From CAIWHR01 sp963708855 (GTDB lineage Bacteria; Pseudomonadota; Gammaproteobacteria; Burkholderiales; Casimicrobiaceae): a stretch of DNA of 64,000 bases. Of the stretch, positions 18,316 to 27,874 are shown one piece after another. Position 1 is the stretch's first letter, and each line of letters opens with the position of its first letter. The position numbers were made by a program, and so were the translations under genes. The DNA lies in assembly GCA_963708855.1 (NCBI GenBank), contig CAVPUM010000022.1:1-64000 (forward strand), written 5' to 3'. The notes under the pieces are model-generated. The model saw only the letters and a program-made list of their open reading frames with translations. It was not told the origin of the DNA and ran no database searches.

Positions 18316-19097
18316 CTAGACCGCCGTGCAGCCGCCGTCGACGGCGAGCATCTGGCCCGTGACGTGACGCGAGGCTTCGGACGCAAGGAAGACGACCGCG
18401 CCCTTGAGATCCTCGTCGCCGCCCAGCCGGCCCAGCGGGGTCAGCGCGAGCACTTCCTGCGTCGATGCGATCGAGCGTGACCTTGGTCATCTTCGACGGA
18501 AAGAAGCCCGGGCAGATCGCGTTGACGTTGATGTTGTGCCGGCCCCATTCGGCGGCGAGCGCGCGCGTCAGGTTGACGAGCGCGCCCTTGCTCGCGTTGT
18601 AGGCCATCGTCCCCATGCCCCAGCCAGGGCGGATTGCCGTAGAGCCCGGCGATCGACGCGATGTTGATGATCTTGCCGCTCTGGCGCGGCAGCATCGAGC
18701 GCTTGCCGACTTCGCGGCAGAGGAAGAACTGCGCGTCGATGTTGAGGCTCATCACCTTGCGCCAGCCTTCGTCGGGGTAGTCCTCGGCGGGCGCCGCCCA
18801 GTTGCAGCCGGCGTTGTTGACCAGGATGTCGATCTGTCCCCACGCCGCCAGCGCCGCGTCGACGATCCGCGGAATCACCCCGCGATCCGCGAGGTCGCCG
18901 GGAATCGTCAGGCATTCGATGCCGGCGCGCTCGAGACCGGCGCGGGCTTCGTCGAGCTCGTCCTGCCTGCGCGCCGTGAGTGCGACCCGCGCGCCCATCT
19001 CGCCCAGCGCCGTCGCCATCTGCAGCCCGATGCCGCGCGAGCCGCCGGTGACGACGGCGGTCCTGCCGTTGAGGTCGAACAGATCGCGAACGCTCAT
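18316..19097 (-). CDS. Short-chain dehydrogenase/reductase (SDR), frameshifted twice
   Basis: Classical SDR: TGGSRGIG cofactor loop, NNAG, and the catalytic region with Ser, Tyr and Lys in YNASKGA, followed by NAICPGFFPSKM and a C-terminal DGGCTAV. Two extra bases are inferred near 18618, within a GGGG run, and 18456. After correction it is 259 residues, the usual SDR length. It is an NAD(P)-dependent alcohol or 3-hydroxyacyl dehydrogenase. The APH-like kinase follows within 25 bases, a pairing common in acyl-CoA degradation loci. Confidence 0.88.
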
Positions 19098-19175
19098 GCC
19101 TGTCTCCCGTGAACACCTTCCCGAATCCTGCGCACGGCCCGGCCTTCGGTGCCGAAATACGCATCGCCTTCCGGA

Positions 19176-20280
19176 TTACCGGAGTCGCCGTATCACGCGA
19201 GCGGCCGCCGTCAGGGCCGCCCCGACCGCCTGGTCCATGTTGTAGTAGCGGTACTGGGCCAGCCTTCCGACGAACGTCACGTCGGGGCATTCGGCGGCCC
19301 GGGCGCGGTAGCGTCGCAGCAGCGCTTCGTTCTCCTCGCGCGGTATGGGGTAGTAGGGCTCCCCGTCCGCGCGCGGATACTCCCGAAGGATCGAGGTGCC
19401 ACGGTGCGTCTGTCCGGTGATGTGCTTGAACTCCGTGATCCGCGTGAACTCGCCGTCGTTCGGGTAGTTGACCGTGGCGACACTCTGGAAGCGCGGGACA
19501 TCCGGCAGGTGCTCGTGCCGGAAATCGATCGACCGGTAGGGGAGGCGGCCATGGCAGAAGGCGAAGTAGGCGTCGATCGGTCCGGTGTAGATCAGGTGTC
19601 GATGCGGCCATCGCTCCGCGAACGGATTCGACGGCGACGTTCGTGGCGAAGGATATCAGCGGATGATCGAGCATGCGGCGGAACATGGCCGTGTAGCCGT
19701 CGGCCGGCATGCACTGGTGCGTGTCCAGGAAGTAGCGATCGTCGTCGTTGGCACGCGCGGGAACGCGCGCGGCAACCTGCGCCGAAAGCTCCGACAGCTC
19801 GAGTCCCCAGTGCTTGCGCGTGTAGCCGCGAAAGAATTTGTCGCACAGGTCGCGCCCCACGCTTGCCAGCAGCACGTCCTCGCTGGTCCGGATCACGGCC
19901 CTCGGCTCACGCACCGCGGCCAGCTAGGCGGCGACGCCGGTCTCGTCGAGAGCGAGCCCGTAGAGCCCGTTGATCGTCGTGCGGTTGATGGGCATCGGCA
20001 GCAGCAGCCCGCCGACCTTGGCGAGCACCCGGTGCTCGTAGGGGCGCCACTGCGTGAATCGCGACAGAAACGCGAATATCCGGTCGGAGTTGGTGTGAAA
20101 GATGTGCGGACCGTAGGGGTGAACGATGACGCCGTGAGCGTCGAGGGTGTCGTAGGCATTGCCGCCGATATGGCCGCGCCGATCGACGAGGTGAACGCGA
20201 AACCCGGCGTCCGCGAGCGCCCGCGCCGCGGTCGCGCCGGCGAATCCGATGCCGGCCACCAGAACATCCAGGGCCGTCAC
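19176..20280 (-). CDS. glf: UDP-galactopyranose mutase, with in-frame TAG and one frameshift
   Basis: FAD enzyme interconverting UDP-galactopyranose and UDP-galactofuranose for surface polysaccharide. It has the GIGFAGATAARAL dinucleotide loop, HIGGNAYD, PYGPHIFHT, the FFRGYTRKHWG and YFLDTHQCMPADGYT regions, and a C-terminal QYRYYNMDQAVGAAL. A TAG at 19924-19926 interrupts the frame where relatives have a residue after GVAA, and one extra base is inferred near 19598. Corrected length is 367, typical of the family. GTG start at 20280. It is divergent from an inositol-oxygenase-like gene. Confidence 0.88.
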
Positions 20281-20378
20281 GCGAACCCGCCGGAAGCATC
20301 GCCGTTCGGCCTGCCCGAAGCGAACGCGCGCGCGATGATAATATCGGGTGGTACGTCGTCGGTTCGCGGGAGGGATAA

Positions 20379-21119
20379 TTGGCGTTCGAGCTTGCGCACA
20401 ACTGGGTCCAGCACCGCTCGTCGGCTCCGGCGAGGCGGGCGCCGCCGATTCCGCCCCACGATGTGCTGGTCCGCAATTACGTGAACCGGGCCGTTGCCAT
20501 CGAGGCGCGCCATGACGCGCAGACTCTCGAGGATGTCGCCGCGCTGCGCCGGAAGTACGCCGCGCCGCTGTTCGGCCGCGTGAGCCCCTGGAGCCTGGTC
20601 GAAAAACTCGGGCAATGCGTCGACCCGACAGACCGGCGCCTGTTCGGCGCCAGCCAGCACCTGCACATCCTCCAGGTGATCGATGCCATGGAAGCCGAGG
20701 GAACGGCGAGCGACGAGATGCTTCTGGTCGCACTCGTGCACGATCTCGGCAAGGTCCTCCTGCTCACCGACGAGGCGCCGGAAAACGTCGTCTGCATGAA
20801 CAGGCCGATCGGGGCTGCAGTGCCGGGGGCAGGGCTGGACAACTGCGTGCTGCAATGGAATCACGACGAGTTCGCCTATTCCCGCTTGAAGGATCATCTC
20901 CCGGACGCACTGGCGTGGCTCGTGCGCTACCACAGCATCCTTCCGGGGCCCTGCGAGCCCTACATGGACGCCCGCGACCGCGAGTATTACGAACGCTACC
21001 TCAGGCCGTTCGCCCGATATGACCACGAAACCAAGTCGCCGGTCTACGTTCCCGAGCGGCGTCTGGACGACTACCGGCAAGTCGTCGAACGGGCACTGCC
21101 GGCGTCCATCGCGTTCTGA
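20379..21119 (+). CDS. Inositol oxygenase (MIOX)-like protein, 246 aa
   Basis: HD-fold di-iron oxygenase family. MIOX signature elements are present in order: the RNY start and QTLEDVAALRRKYA helix, LVHDLGKVL (H121, D122), WNHDEFAYSRLKDH (H162), VRYHSILPG (H185) and FARYDHETKS (D215), ending near PASIAF. These match the iron ligands of myo-inositol oxygenase, which cleaves inositol to glucuronate, but the spacing between the first two ligand pairs is shorter than in MIOX, so the substrate may differ. The TTG at 20379 with GGGAGGG upstream is the start. It is divergent from glf across 98 bases. Confidence 0.8.
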   Translation: MAFELAHNWVQHRSSAPARRAPPIPPHDVLVRNYVNRAVAIEARHDAQTLEDVAALRRKYAAPLFGRVSPWSLVEKLGQCVDPTDRRLFGASQHLHILQVIDAMEAEGTASDEMLLVALVHDLGKVLLLTDEAPENVVCMNRPIGAAVPGAGLDNCVLQWNHDEFAYSRLKDHLPDALAWLVRYHSILPGPCEPYMDARDREYYERYLRPFARYDHETKSPVYVPERRLDDYRQVVERALPASIAF

Positions 21120-21229
21120 CCGCTCTCGCCCGCGCGGCGGGCCATCGGCGATCCTGCCGGCGCGCCGGCCGCAGGTTGCGCATCGTCGAACGCGAGACGC
21201 ACCGGAAATGCGGAAGCGCCGCCGAGCGA

Positions 21230-22117
21230 TCACTGACGCCACGTCACCAGGACGCCGTCATGGACCGTCCGTCGCCCCGGCGCGGCCTCACCGGACGCCT
21301 CGCGCCGACGTTGGGCGCCGAAGGCCAGGAACGCAGCCCGGTCGTGCGCGAGCATGGCCCCGATGGCCGCCGTGTCGGCGGGCCTGGAAACATCCAGGCG
21401 TCTGCCGCGAACGTCGATGGCACCCAGCACGCGGAAACGGATGTCGGCCGGGATGCCATGGCGCTGCATCAACGCCGCGCACTCGTCCTGCGGGGCAACG
21501 CCCGCTTCGCGCAGCTTGTCGTAACTCGGCCCGCCCACCGGCCGAGTGTGGGTCGCGGTTGCACGATCGATGATGGCGCATTGCAGCGAATCGAAGGGCA
21601 GAAGGCGCGGCCACAGCCAGTCCAGACCCCATCCGCTCAGCGTGTCCTTGAACGTCGAAAGGCAGGTTTCGAGAAAACGGCGGTCGAAGCAGGGCGCCAT
21701 GATCTCGACGAAATTGGTCATGCGTACGCGGAAGCTGGGGCAATGCATCGTCACCGGATGAGAGTAGTGGCTCGTCCAGGATAACGCGGGCTGCGCGAGA
21801 GCCAGCTGCAATTCGTCCATCGTCGCAAACAGGTCGCTGATGGCCGCCTGCTCGATCGCCAGATCGTCGTCGGGGAGCCAGACGTAATCGTAGGCCCGCC
21901 AGAAGTCCTCGCGGGTGAGCAGGGCATGCAGGCCGGCCCACTTCTGGCCCTTGTCGTCGATGCGGATTTCCCCGGCATCGCGAAAGCGGTCGGGATCGTT
22001 GCCGAAGTAGCTTACGACGAGGTCCCAGTCCCGCGTCGCCAGCTCGCGGGTCCATCGCGGGTGCAGCGACTGGTCGCCGGCGCGCACGATCACCAGGAAG
22101 CGATTGGGCGTTCCCAT
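21230..22117 (-). CDS. DUF707 (glycosyltransferase-like) protein, 295 aa
   Basis: The sequence begins GTPNRFLVIVRAGDQSLHP and contains YDYVWLPDDDLAIEQ, a DDD motif resembling the metal-binding DxD of GT-A glycosyltransferases. It is followed by SHPVTMHCPSFRVR, VEIMAPCFDRRFLE, GWGLDWLWPRLL and the late THTRPVGG. This is the DUF707 pattern. A sugar-transfer role fits glf and a MIOX-like gene nearby, but is inference. It lies 26 bases downstream of the thiolase stop on the same strand, though the functions seem unrelated. Confidence 0.7.
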   Translation of the reverse strand: MGTPNRFLVIVRAGDQSLHPRWTRELATRDWDLVVSYFGNDPDRFRDAGEIRIDDKGQKWAGLHALLTREDFWRAYDYVWLPDDDLAIEQAAISDLFATMDELQLALAQPALSWTSHYSHPVTMHCPSFRVRMTNFVEIMAPCFDRRFLETCLSTFKDTLSGWGLDWLWPRLLPFDSLQCAIIDRATATHTRPVGGPSYDKLREAGVAPQDECAALMQRHGIPADIRFRVLGAIDVRGRRLDVSRPADTAAIGAMLAHDRAAFLAFGAQRRREASGEAAPGRRTVHDGVLVTWRQ

Positions 22118-22143
22118 GGTCGGCGACGCCGGCGGGGCCCCGG

Positions 22144-23329
22144 TCAAAGCACCTCGAACAATCCCGCGGCGCCCATGCCGCCGCCGACGCACATCGTGAC
22201 CACCACATACCGGACGCCGCGGCGCCTGCCCTCGATCAACGCGTGCCCGACGAGGCGCGCGCCGGACATCCCGTACGGATGGCCGATCGAGATCGCGCCG
22301 CCGTCGACGTTGAACCGGTCCGGGTCGATGCCGAGCCGGTCCCGGCAGTACAGCGCCTGGCAGGCGAAGGCCTCGTTCAGCTCCCACAGCCCGATGTCGT
22401 CGACGGCAAGGCCGTGCAGCTCGAGCAGTTTCGGCACCGCGTAGACCGGGCCGATGCCCATTTCCTCCGGCGCGCTGCCGACGACCGCCATGCCACGGTA
22501 GAGCGCCGAGCGGCGCGAGGCCGCGCTTCGCGGCGCGCCCCGCCTCCATCAGCACGCAGGCGGACGCGCCGTCGGAGAGCTGGCTCGCGTTGCCGGCGGT
22601 CACCGTGCCGCCCTCGATCACGGGCTGCAGCGCCGCGAGGCTCGCGGCGGTCGTGTCCGCCCGGTTGCCCTCGTCCTGCGCGAGCGTGACTTCCTTGTAC
22701 GAGACCTCGTTCGTCGCCTTGTCCACCACCGCCATCGACGCGGTGATCGGGACGATCTCGGCGGCGAAGCGTCCGTCGGCCTGGCCGCGCGCCGTGCGCT
22801 GCTGCGACGAGAGCGCGTATTCGTCCTGCGCGGCGCGGCTGATCCCGTACTTCTTCACGACGTTCTCCGCGGTGAGCAGCATCGGCATGTACGCGTGCTC
22901 GGCGTGCCGGGTCACGTTGGGGTCCTTCTCCGCGCCGACCCATTCGAGATAGCGCTTCTGGACCGCCGAAATGTTGTCCTGGCCGCCGGCGACGACGACC
23001 TCGTTGCCGTCGAGCACGATCTGCTTCGCAGCGGCGGCAATCGCCGTCAGCCCCGAGGCGCACTGGCGGTCGATCGTCTGCGCGCCGGCGGTGACCGGGA
23101 TGCCCGCGGCGATCGCCGCGTTGCGCGCGAGATTCATCCCCGCCGTGCCGGCGGTCAGCACCGTGCCGATGATCACGTCCTCGACCTCGGCGCCGTCGAT
23201 GCCGGCGCGCAGGACGGCGTGGCGGATCGCGTGACCCATCAGCGTGGGCGACTTGATGTTGTTGAGCGCACCGCGGAACGCGCGCCCGATCGGCGTGCGC
23301 GCGGTGGACACGATGACGGCTTCTCTCAT
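22144..23329 (-). CDS. Acetyl-CoA acetyltransferase (thiolase), frameshifted
   Basis: Start REAVIVSTARTPIGRAF. Nucleophile cysteine in DRQCASGLTA, WELNEAFACQ, catalytic His in ISIGHPYGMSG and second Cys in TMCVGGGMGA: a complete thiolase. One extra base near 22505 splits it; corrected length is 394, the family norm. It cleaves or condenses acyl-CoAs as the last beta-oxidation step. A GAGAGGAA ribosome site precedes the ATG at 23329. It is divergent from the CoA-transferase A gene and opens the catabolic block. Confidence 0.92.
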
Positions 23330-23624
23330 GGCGATATTCCTCTCGTCCAAATCATTCCAGCCGGATGCTCCGGGCGCGGCAGGGAGCCCCCGGCAACACT
23401 GGTCATTGGCGGCAACGGCACGCCGTCAGCTACAGATTACAGATGCGCGCATTGGCAGGCGGCGGGATGGCGCCAAGCGCTACGTCGCAGGTCCAATTAT
23501 CGGCGATAACCGGGCCGGGCGCGTAAGCGTTGCCGTCGTCATGGTACATAATCGCCCTTGGGGTTTCGGTCAGGAGGCTTTGCAGGTTGAGCAAGTCGAA
23601 ACACTCATTGGCTGCGATTGGGCG

Positions 23625-24521
23625 ATGAGGAACAAGCTCGTCGAGCTCGCCGATGCCGTCGCGCGGCACGTGCCCGATGGCGCCACGGTATTCGTCGGCG
23701 GTTTTGGCCAATGCATCCCGTTCGCCATTGCGCACGAGATCATCCGCCAGCGGCGCACCGGACTTACGCTTTGCCGGTCCGGCGCCGACATACTGTTCGA
23801 TCTGCTGATCGCCGCGGGCTGTGTGCGCAAGGCCATTTTCGGCTACGTGGGCAATCCGGGCATCGGCCTCGCGCATGCCTTCCGGCGTGCGGTCGAGGCG
23901 GGCGCGCTCGAAATCGAGGACTGGACGAATTTTTCCATGGTGCTGAGGCTTCACGCCGGCGCGCTGGGCGTTCCCTTCCTGCCGACGGCGACGCTGCTGG
24001 GCGGTGACATTCCGGCCGGCATCGATGCGCGGCCGATCGTCTGCCCGTTCACGCAGGAGCGCATGGTCGCGGTGCCAGCGCTGCGGCCGGATGTCGCCAT
24101 CGTTCATGCGCAATATGCCGATAGGGAGGGCAACGTCCAGCTCCATGGGCTTTGCGGCGACACGCTCGATGGCGCGCTTGCCAGCGAGACGATCATCGCC
24201 ACGGTCGAGCGGATCGTGTCGAGCGCGACGATCCGCGGCGCGCCCGACCGCACGGTGCTGCCGGGATTCCGCGTCGCCGCGGTGAGTGAAGTACGATGGG
24301 GCGCGTACCCGTCCTACGTGGAAGGCTTCTACGGCCGTGACGACGCCGCCTACATCGAGTGGGATGCGCTGTCGCGCGCCGCGGAGCCGCTCACGGCGTG
24401 GATCGATGCGCAGGTTCGCGCCGTGCCCGATTTCGCGAGCTTCGTGCGTACTCTTGATCCGGGGCGCCTCGAAGCGCTGGCGGCGGAGCAGCGGGAGCGT
24501 AGACCGATGAGTCACCGATGA
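23625..24521 (+). CDS. CoA-transferase subunit A (glutaconate CoA-transferase type)
   Basis: The opening RNKLVELADAVARHVPDGA leads to VFVGGFGQCIPFAIA, the glycine-rich start of the alpha subunit of class I CoA-transferases, then GALGVPFLPTATLLGGD and DVAIVHAQYADREGN, features of this family. It transfers CoA between acids, for example from acetyl- or succinyl-CoA. The stop overlaps the ATG of subunit B (ATGA), so the two are translationally coupled. The ATG at 23625 is used; an in-frame TTG at 23580 follows a stronger AGGAGG but is too close to it. Confidence 0.88.
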   Translation: MRNKLVELADAVARHVPDGATVFVGGFGQCIPFAIAHEIIRQRRTGLTLCRSGADILFDLLIAAGCVRKAIFGYVGNPGIGLAHAFRRAVEAGALEIEDWTNFSMVLRLHAGALGVPFLPTATLLGGDIPAGIDARPIVCPFTQERMVAVPALRPDVAIVHAQYADREGNVQLHGLCGDTLDGALASETIIATVERIVSSATIRGAPDRTVLPGFRVAAVSEVRWGAYPSYVEGFYGRDDAAYIEWDALSRAAEPLTAWIDAQVRAVPDFASFVRTLDPGRLEALAAEQRERRPMSHR

Positions 24522-25279
24522 CGGCCGGGATCAGCGACGCAGTCCGCTTCGTCGCCATGGCGGCGCGGGAGATCCGGGACGGCGAGGTCTGCTTTGTCGG
24601 CATTGGCGTGCCGTCGCTCGCGGCGATGACCGCCAAGCGTACGCATGCGCCGGACGCCGTGCTGATCTACGAGTCGGGCGCGATCGATGCCGATCCGCCG
24701 ATCCCGCCGCTTTCCACGGGCAGTCCATCGGTCGTCGCCAACACCGCCATGGTAAGCTCGTGCCTGGGGTGTTTGCGATGCTGCAGCAGGGCCGGTTCGA
24801 TGTCGGCCTGCTGTCCGGGGCCCAGGTGGATCGCCATGGCAATCTCAACAGCACGGTGCTGGGCGGCGCCGCCTCGAAGCGCAAGGTGCGTCTCGTGGGC
24901 TCGGGCGGCGCGCACGACATCGCCCTGCTTGCGCGCGAGGTGATCATTCTGATGCCCCACGACCCCCGACGATTCGTCAGCCGGCGTCGATTACGTCACG
25001 ACTCCCGGTCTGCGCACGCGCGAAAACGGTCTCGCGTCCATGGAGGCACGGGGGCACGGCCCGAGGTGCCTGATCACGCCGCGCGGGCGCTTCACCTTCG
25101 AGAGCGGCGAGCTCACGCTGGAGGCGGTTGCCGATGGCGTCGACGATGCGCAGGCGCTCGAAGGCTTCGGCTGGGAGGTGGCGCGCACGGCGCAGGTGCG
25201 CCGGCTGCCGCCGATCGAGCCCGGCCTCGCGCAGGTTGCCGCGCATCTGCTCGAGCTGTGGGGGCGCGATGCCGCCTGA
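24518..25279 (+). CDS. CoA-transferase subunit B, frameshifted twice
   Basis: Beta subunit partner of the preceding gene, with VCFVGIGVPSLAA, a YESGAIDADPP glutamate region, DVGLLSGAQVDRHGNLNST and, late, GVDYVTTPG. One missing base near 24760 and one extra near 24981 cancel, leaving 253 residues. The nucleophilic glutamate expected in the E-(S/T)-G segment is present. It probably forms an alpha/beta heteromer with subunit A. MaoC-type hydratases follow. Confidence 0.85.
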
Positions 25280-25392
25280 GGCACGCGTTGCCGCGGTCGT
25301 CATCGGGAATGCATCGCGCTGCGCGCGGTGCAGTACGGTGAGGCGGCGCCGCAGGCGGCGCGCCCATATCGGAAGCCAGGGGAGGCAAACCA

Positions 25393-25881
25393 ATGCTGGG
25401 CGGATACATCAGTGATCTGGAGGCCGGAGACGTTTTCAAGCCGGTCGATTATGTCCTGACGGCGTTCATGTGCAGCGAATACGCGCATGGCAACGAGACG
25501 AACCACGAGTGGTTCCATTCGGCGCAAGGACCCGGGGGGCGGCAGCTTCGCCTGCCGACGATGATTCACGTCGACAAGATGCGCATTCTCGAGGCGAACT
25601 GCCTCAAGGAGCAGCGCGTGAGCGCGGGCGGGCGCATTTCCACGGAGCCCGGCGGGCCCGACGCGCGCATTCACTACGAATATCACGCGCGTCATCACAG
25701 TCCGGCCTTCGTGGGGGAGCGCCTCATCGTCAGCGGCCGGATCACCGACAGGTACGTGAAGCGGGGGCGCACGTACATCGACTATTACCTGGAGGTGCGC
25801 ACGGCCGAAGGCCGCTTGGTGACGACCTACACCGACAAGACACTGTTGAAATACCGGCCCGAAGGGGAAAGCCAATCATGA
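25393..25881 (+). CDS. MaoC-type (hotdog) dehydratase-like protein, 162 aa
   Basis: Hotdog-fold protein with EANCLKEQRVSAGGRI, HHSPAFVGERLIVSG and YLEVRTAEGRLV, the FAS1/MaoC N-terminal type used in enoyl-CoA hydration. The stop overlaps the start of the next MaoC-like gene (TCATGA), and a GGAGG site precedes the ATG. Two overlapping hotdog genes of 162 and 154 residues suggest a heterodimeric hydratase. Its exact substrate is unknown, but its place in the CoA-dependent block is clear. Confidence 0.85.
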   Translation: MLGGYISDLEAGDVFKPVDYVLTAFMCSEYAHGNETNHEWFHSAQGPGGRQLRLPTMIHVDKMRILEANCLKEQRVSAGGRISTEPGGPDARIHYEYHARHHSPAFVGERLIVSGRITDRYVKRGRTYIDYYLEVRTAEGRLVTTYTDKTLLKYRPEGESQS

Positions 25882-26342
25882 CCGCAGAGAATGCCGCACG
25901 CCGCCTTCCGGTAGGTGCCGAAATCGTCGGCCCCGTACGGGTCATGTCGCCGGAGCGCATACAATGGTACGACAGCGCGATGCTGTCGACGGCCAAGGGC
26001 GAACTTGCCCGCGTGACGGTCAATATCCACACCGATGACGACTACGCGCGTGCGGAGGGGCTGCCGGCGATCATCGCCGACGGCATGATCTCGACCAACT
26101 GGTGCTCGGAAATGCTGATCGAGCAATTCGGGCTCGATTACATCGAGCGGGGCGAGTTGCGCACCAAGTTCATCAAGCCGACCTTGCTTGGCGCGACGGT
26201 GAGCGTGCGCGGGACGGTCACGGCGGCGGAACCCCTGGCACGCGGATCGGTCGTGTACGCGCTGGATGTATGGTGCGAAGACGAGAACGGCGTCAAGCTG
26301 ACGGTGGGGGACGCGAGGGTCGAAGTCGTCCCGCGCGGATAG
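25878..26342 (+). CDS. MaoC-type hydratase partner, 154 aa
   Basis: Second hotdog-fold protein, ATG at 25878 overlapping the previous stop. It has DDDYARAEGLPAIIADGMIS and TNWCSEMLIEQFG, the usual MaoC helix, and later KFIKPTLLGATVSVRG and VWCEDENGVKLTVGDAR. Probable heterodimer with the preceding protein as an enoyl-CoA hydratase. The strict catalytic Asp/His pair is not obvious in this copy, so it may be the structural subunit (inference). Confidence 0.82.
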   Translation: MTAENAARRLPVGAEIVGPVRVMSPERIQWYDSAMLSTAKGELARVTVNIHTDDDYARAEGLPAIIADGMISTNWCSEMLIEQFGLDYIERGELRTKFIKPTLLGATVSVRGTVTAAEPLARGSVVYALDVWCEDENGVKLTVGDARVEVVPRG

Positions 26343-26366
26343 CCTGTCGCGCCGGCTGCGCCGGCC

Positions 26367-27239
26367 ATGACGATGGAACCCGCCGCGGATTGCCACGCCC
26401 ACGTCTTCTGCGGTGCGGCCTATCCGTTTGCCAGCAAGCCGGTTTACGTCCCCGACCCCAGCCAGCGGGGTACCGTCGCGTCGTTCCTGGCGGTTCTGGA
26501 CGCGCACGCCCTGACCCACGGCCTTCTGGTCGCGGCCCAGCCTTATGGCCGCGACAACCGCTGCATGCTGGACGCCATCGCGACGTCCCGCGGACGCCTG
26601 AAGGGTGTCGCCCTGGTGAACCCGGCGATCTCCGATCGCGACCTTGCGGTGCTCTCGGATCAGGGCGTGGTCGGCATTCGCATGAATCTCAGCACCAACG
26701 GGCTGCGTGAACTCACCGAACCCGGCGCGGACCGCTTGCTCGCTCGAATCAAGGAGATGAACTGGTTCCTGCAGATTCATTGCGAGAAGGACGAGTTGGC
26801 GGCGGCGGCGCCGCTGCTGCGCGGAGCCGGCGTTCGCATCATCGTCGATCATTTCGGCCGTCCGGACGTCATGCGCGGCATCGTGCAACCGGGGTTCGCA
26901 GCGCTGCTGGAGCTTGGGGCGGCGGGCCAAGCCGTGGTCAAGCTTTCGGGGCCGTTTCGCTGCTCGCTCCAGGGTCCGCCGTATCGCGACGTCGATCCGT
27001 TCATCGCTGCCGCGATCAAAGCCTTTACGCTGGATAACTGCGTATGGGGGTCGGACTGGCCGTTCGTGCGAGTGAACGAGCGCTTGGATTACGGCCCCGG
27101 CCTCGGCTGCCTGCCGCGCTGGCTTCCGGACTCCGACGACCGGCGCAAGGTCCTGTGGGAGAATCCCGCCCGGTTGTTCGGCTTCCGATTGCCGATCGCT
27201 TCGGCGGATCCCGGACTAGAATGCAATCTTCGCGCATGA
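26367..27239 (+). CDS. Amidohydrolase-2 family hydrolase, 290 aa
   Basis: TIM-barrel hydrolase with DCHAHVFCG at the N-terminus, a GIRMNLS strand, IQIHCEKDE, IIVDHFGRPD and the terminal GSDWPF. This is the architecture of 2-pyrone-4,6-dicarboxylate lactonase and related amidohydrolases that open lactone rings of aromatic-derived acids. It lies 24 bases after the MaoC gene, and its stop overlaps the start of a TctB gene (ATGA). A lactone or amide substrate linked to the imported acid is inferred. Confidence 0.85.
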   Translation: MTMEPAADCHAHVFCGAAYPFASKPVYVPDPSQRGTVASFLAVLDAHALTHGLLVAAQPYGRDNRCMLDAIATSRGRLKGVALVNPAISDRDLAVLSDQGVVGIRMNLSTNGLRELTEPGADRLLARIKEMNWFLQIHCEKDELAAAAPLLRGAGVRIIVDHFGRPDVMRGIVQPGFAALLELGAAGQAVVKLSGPFRCSLQGPPYRDVDPFIAAAIKAFTLDNCVWGSDWPFVRVNERLDYGPGLGCLPRWLPDSDDRRKVLWENPARLFGFRLPIASADPGLECNLRA

Positions 27240-27766
27240 CGGAAGTCTCGTCGGCAGTCAGGAAGTGCATCGGGAACGTCGAGATCGCAATGCGCCGAGC
27301 GTCGCTGGTGATGGCCGTTCTGTTCGTGGCCGCCGGGTTGTTCATGACCTATGGTGGCTACGCGTTGAAGCTTAAGGGCCAGTACGGGCCAGGCCCCGGA
27401 TTCACCGCCTTCTGGGTCGGCCTGCCGCTCACGGTGCTGAGTGCGGTCTGGGTCGTCCAGCTTTGCCTCAAGTGGAGAGTGGAAGATCCGGCGCGGTTCG
27501 AGTCCGAGCGCGGCGGCCTGCGCCGAATCGCCGCGGTGCTGCTGGCGCTCGTGGCCTTCGGCGCCCTGCTGGTGCCACTGGGCTTCAATCTCTCGATGCT
27601 GGCCCTGCTGCTGTTTCTCTTCTTCGCCTTCGATCGCGGGCATCCATTGATCAAGATCGTCATCGCGCTGGCCGGGAGCTTCGGTGTCCATTACGCGTTC
27701 GAGCGCTTTCTGCGGGTTCCCTTGCCGTATGCGTCGGTCGATTTTCTGCGTGGCTTGGGATTCTAA
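27236..27766 (+). CDS. TctB-family small permease subunit
   Basis: Four hydrophobic helices (SLVMAVLFVAAGLF; FTAFWVGLPLTVLSAVWVV; AVLLALVAFGALLVPLGF; LLLFLFFAF with a final helix) are typical of the ~150-residue TctB subunit of tripartite tricarboxylate transporters. The ATG at 27236 overlaps the amidohydrolase stop; an internal ATG at 27290 would give a shorter 158-residue form. Its TctA partner is at 29987-31507 on the opposite strand, so the usual TctCBA order is broken. Confidence 0.78.
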   Translation: MTEVSSAVRKCIGNVEIAMRRASLVMAVLFVAAGLFMTYGGYALKLKGQYGPGPGFTAFWVGLPLTVLSAVWVVQLCLKWRVEDPARFESERGGLRRIAAVLLALVAFGALLVPLGFNLSMLALLLFLFFAFDRGHPLIKIVIALAGSFGVHYAFERFLRVPLPYASVDFLRGLGF

Positions 27767-27874
27767 TCAAATCAATCCAATGATCGCACCGGGACCGGAA
27801 CCAAACGCGGGGCCCACCGGGTTGCCGCACCGGTCGGGCCTCGGACACGACTGATTGCTCAAGACGAAACAGCC

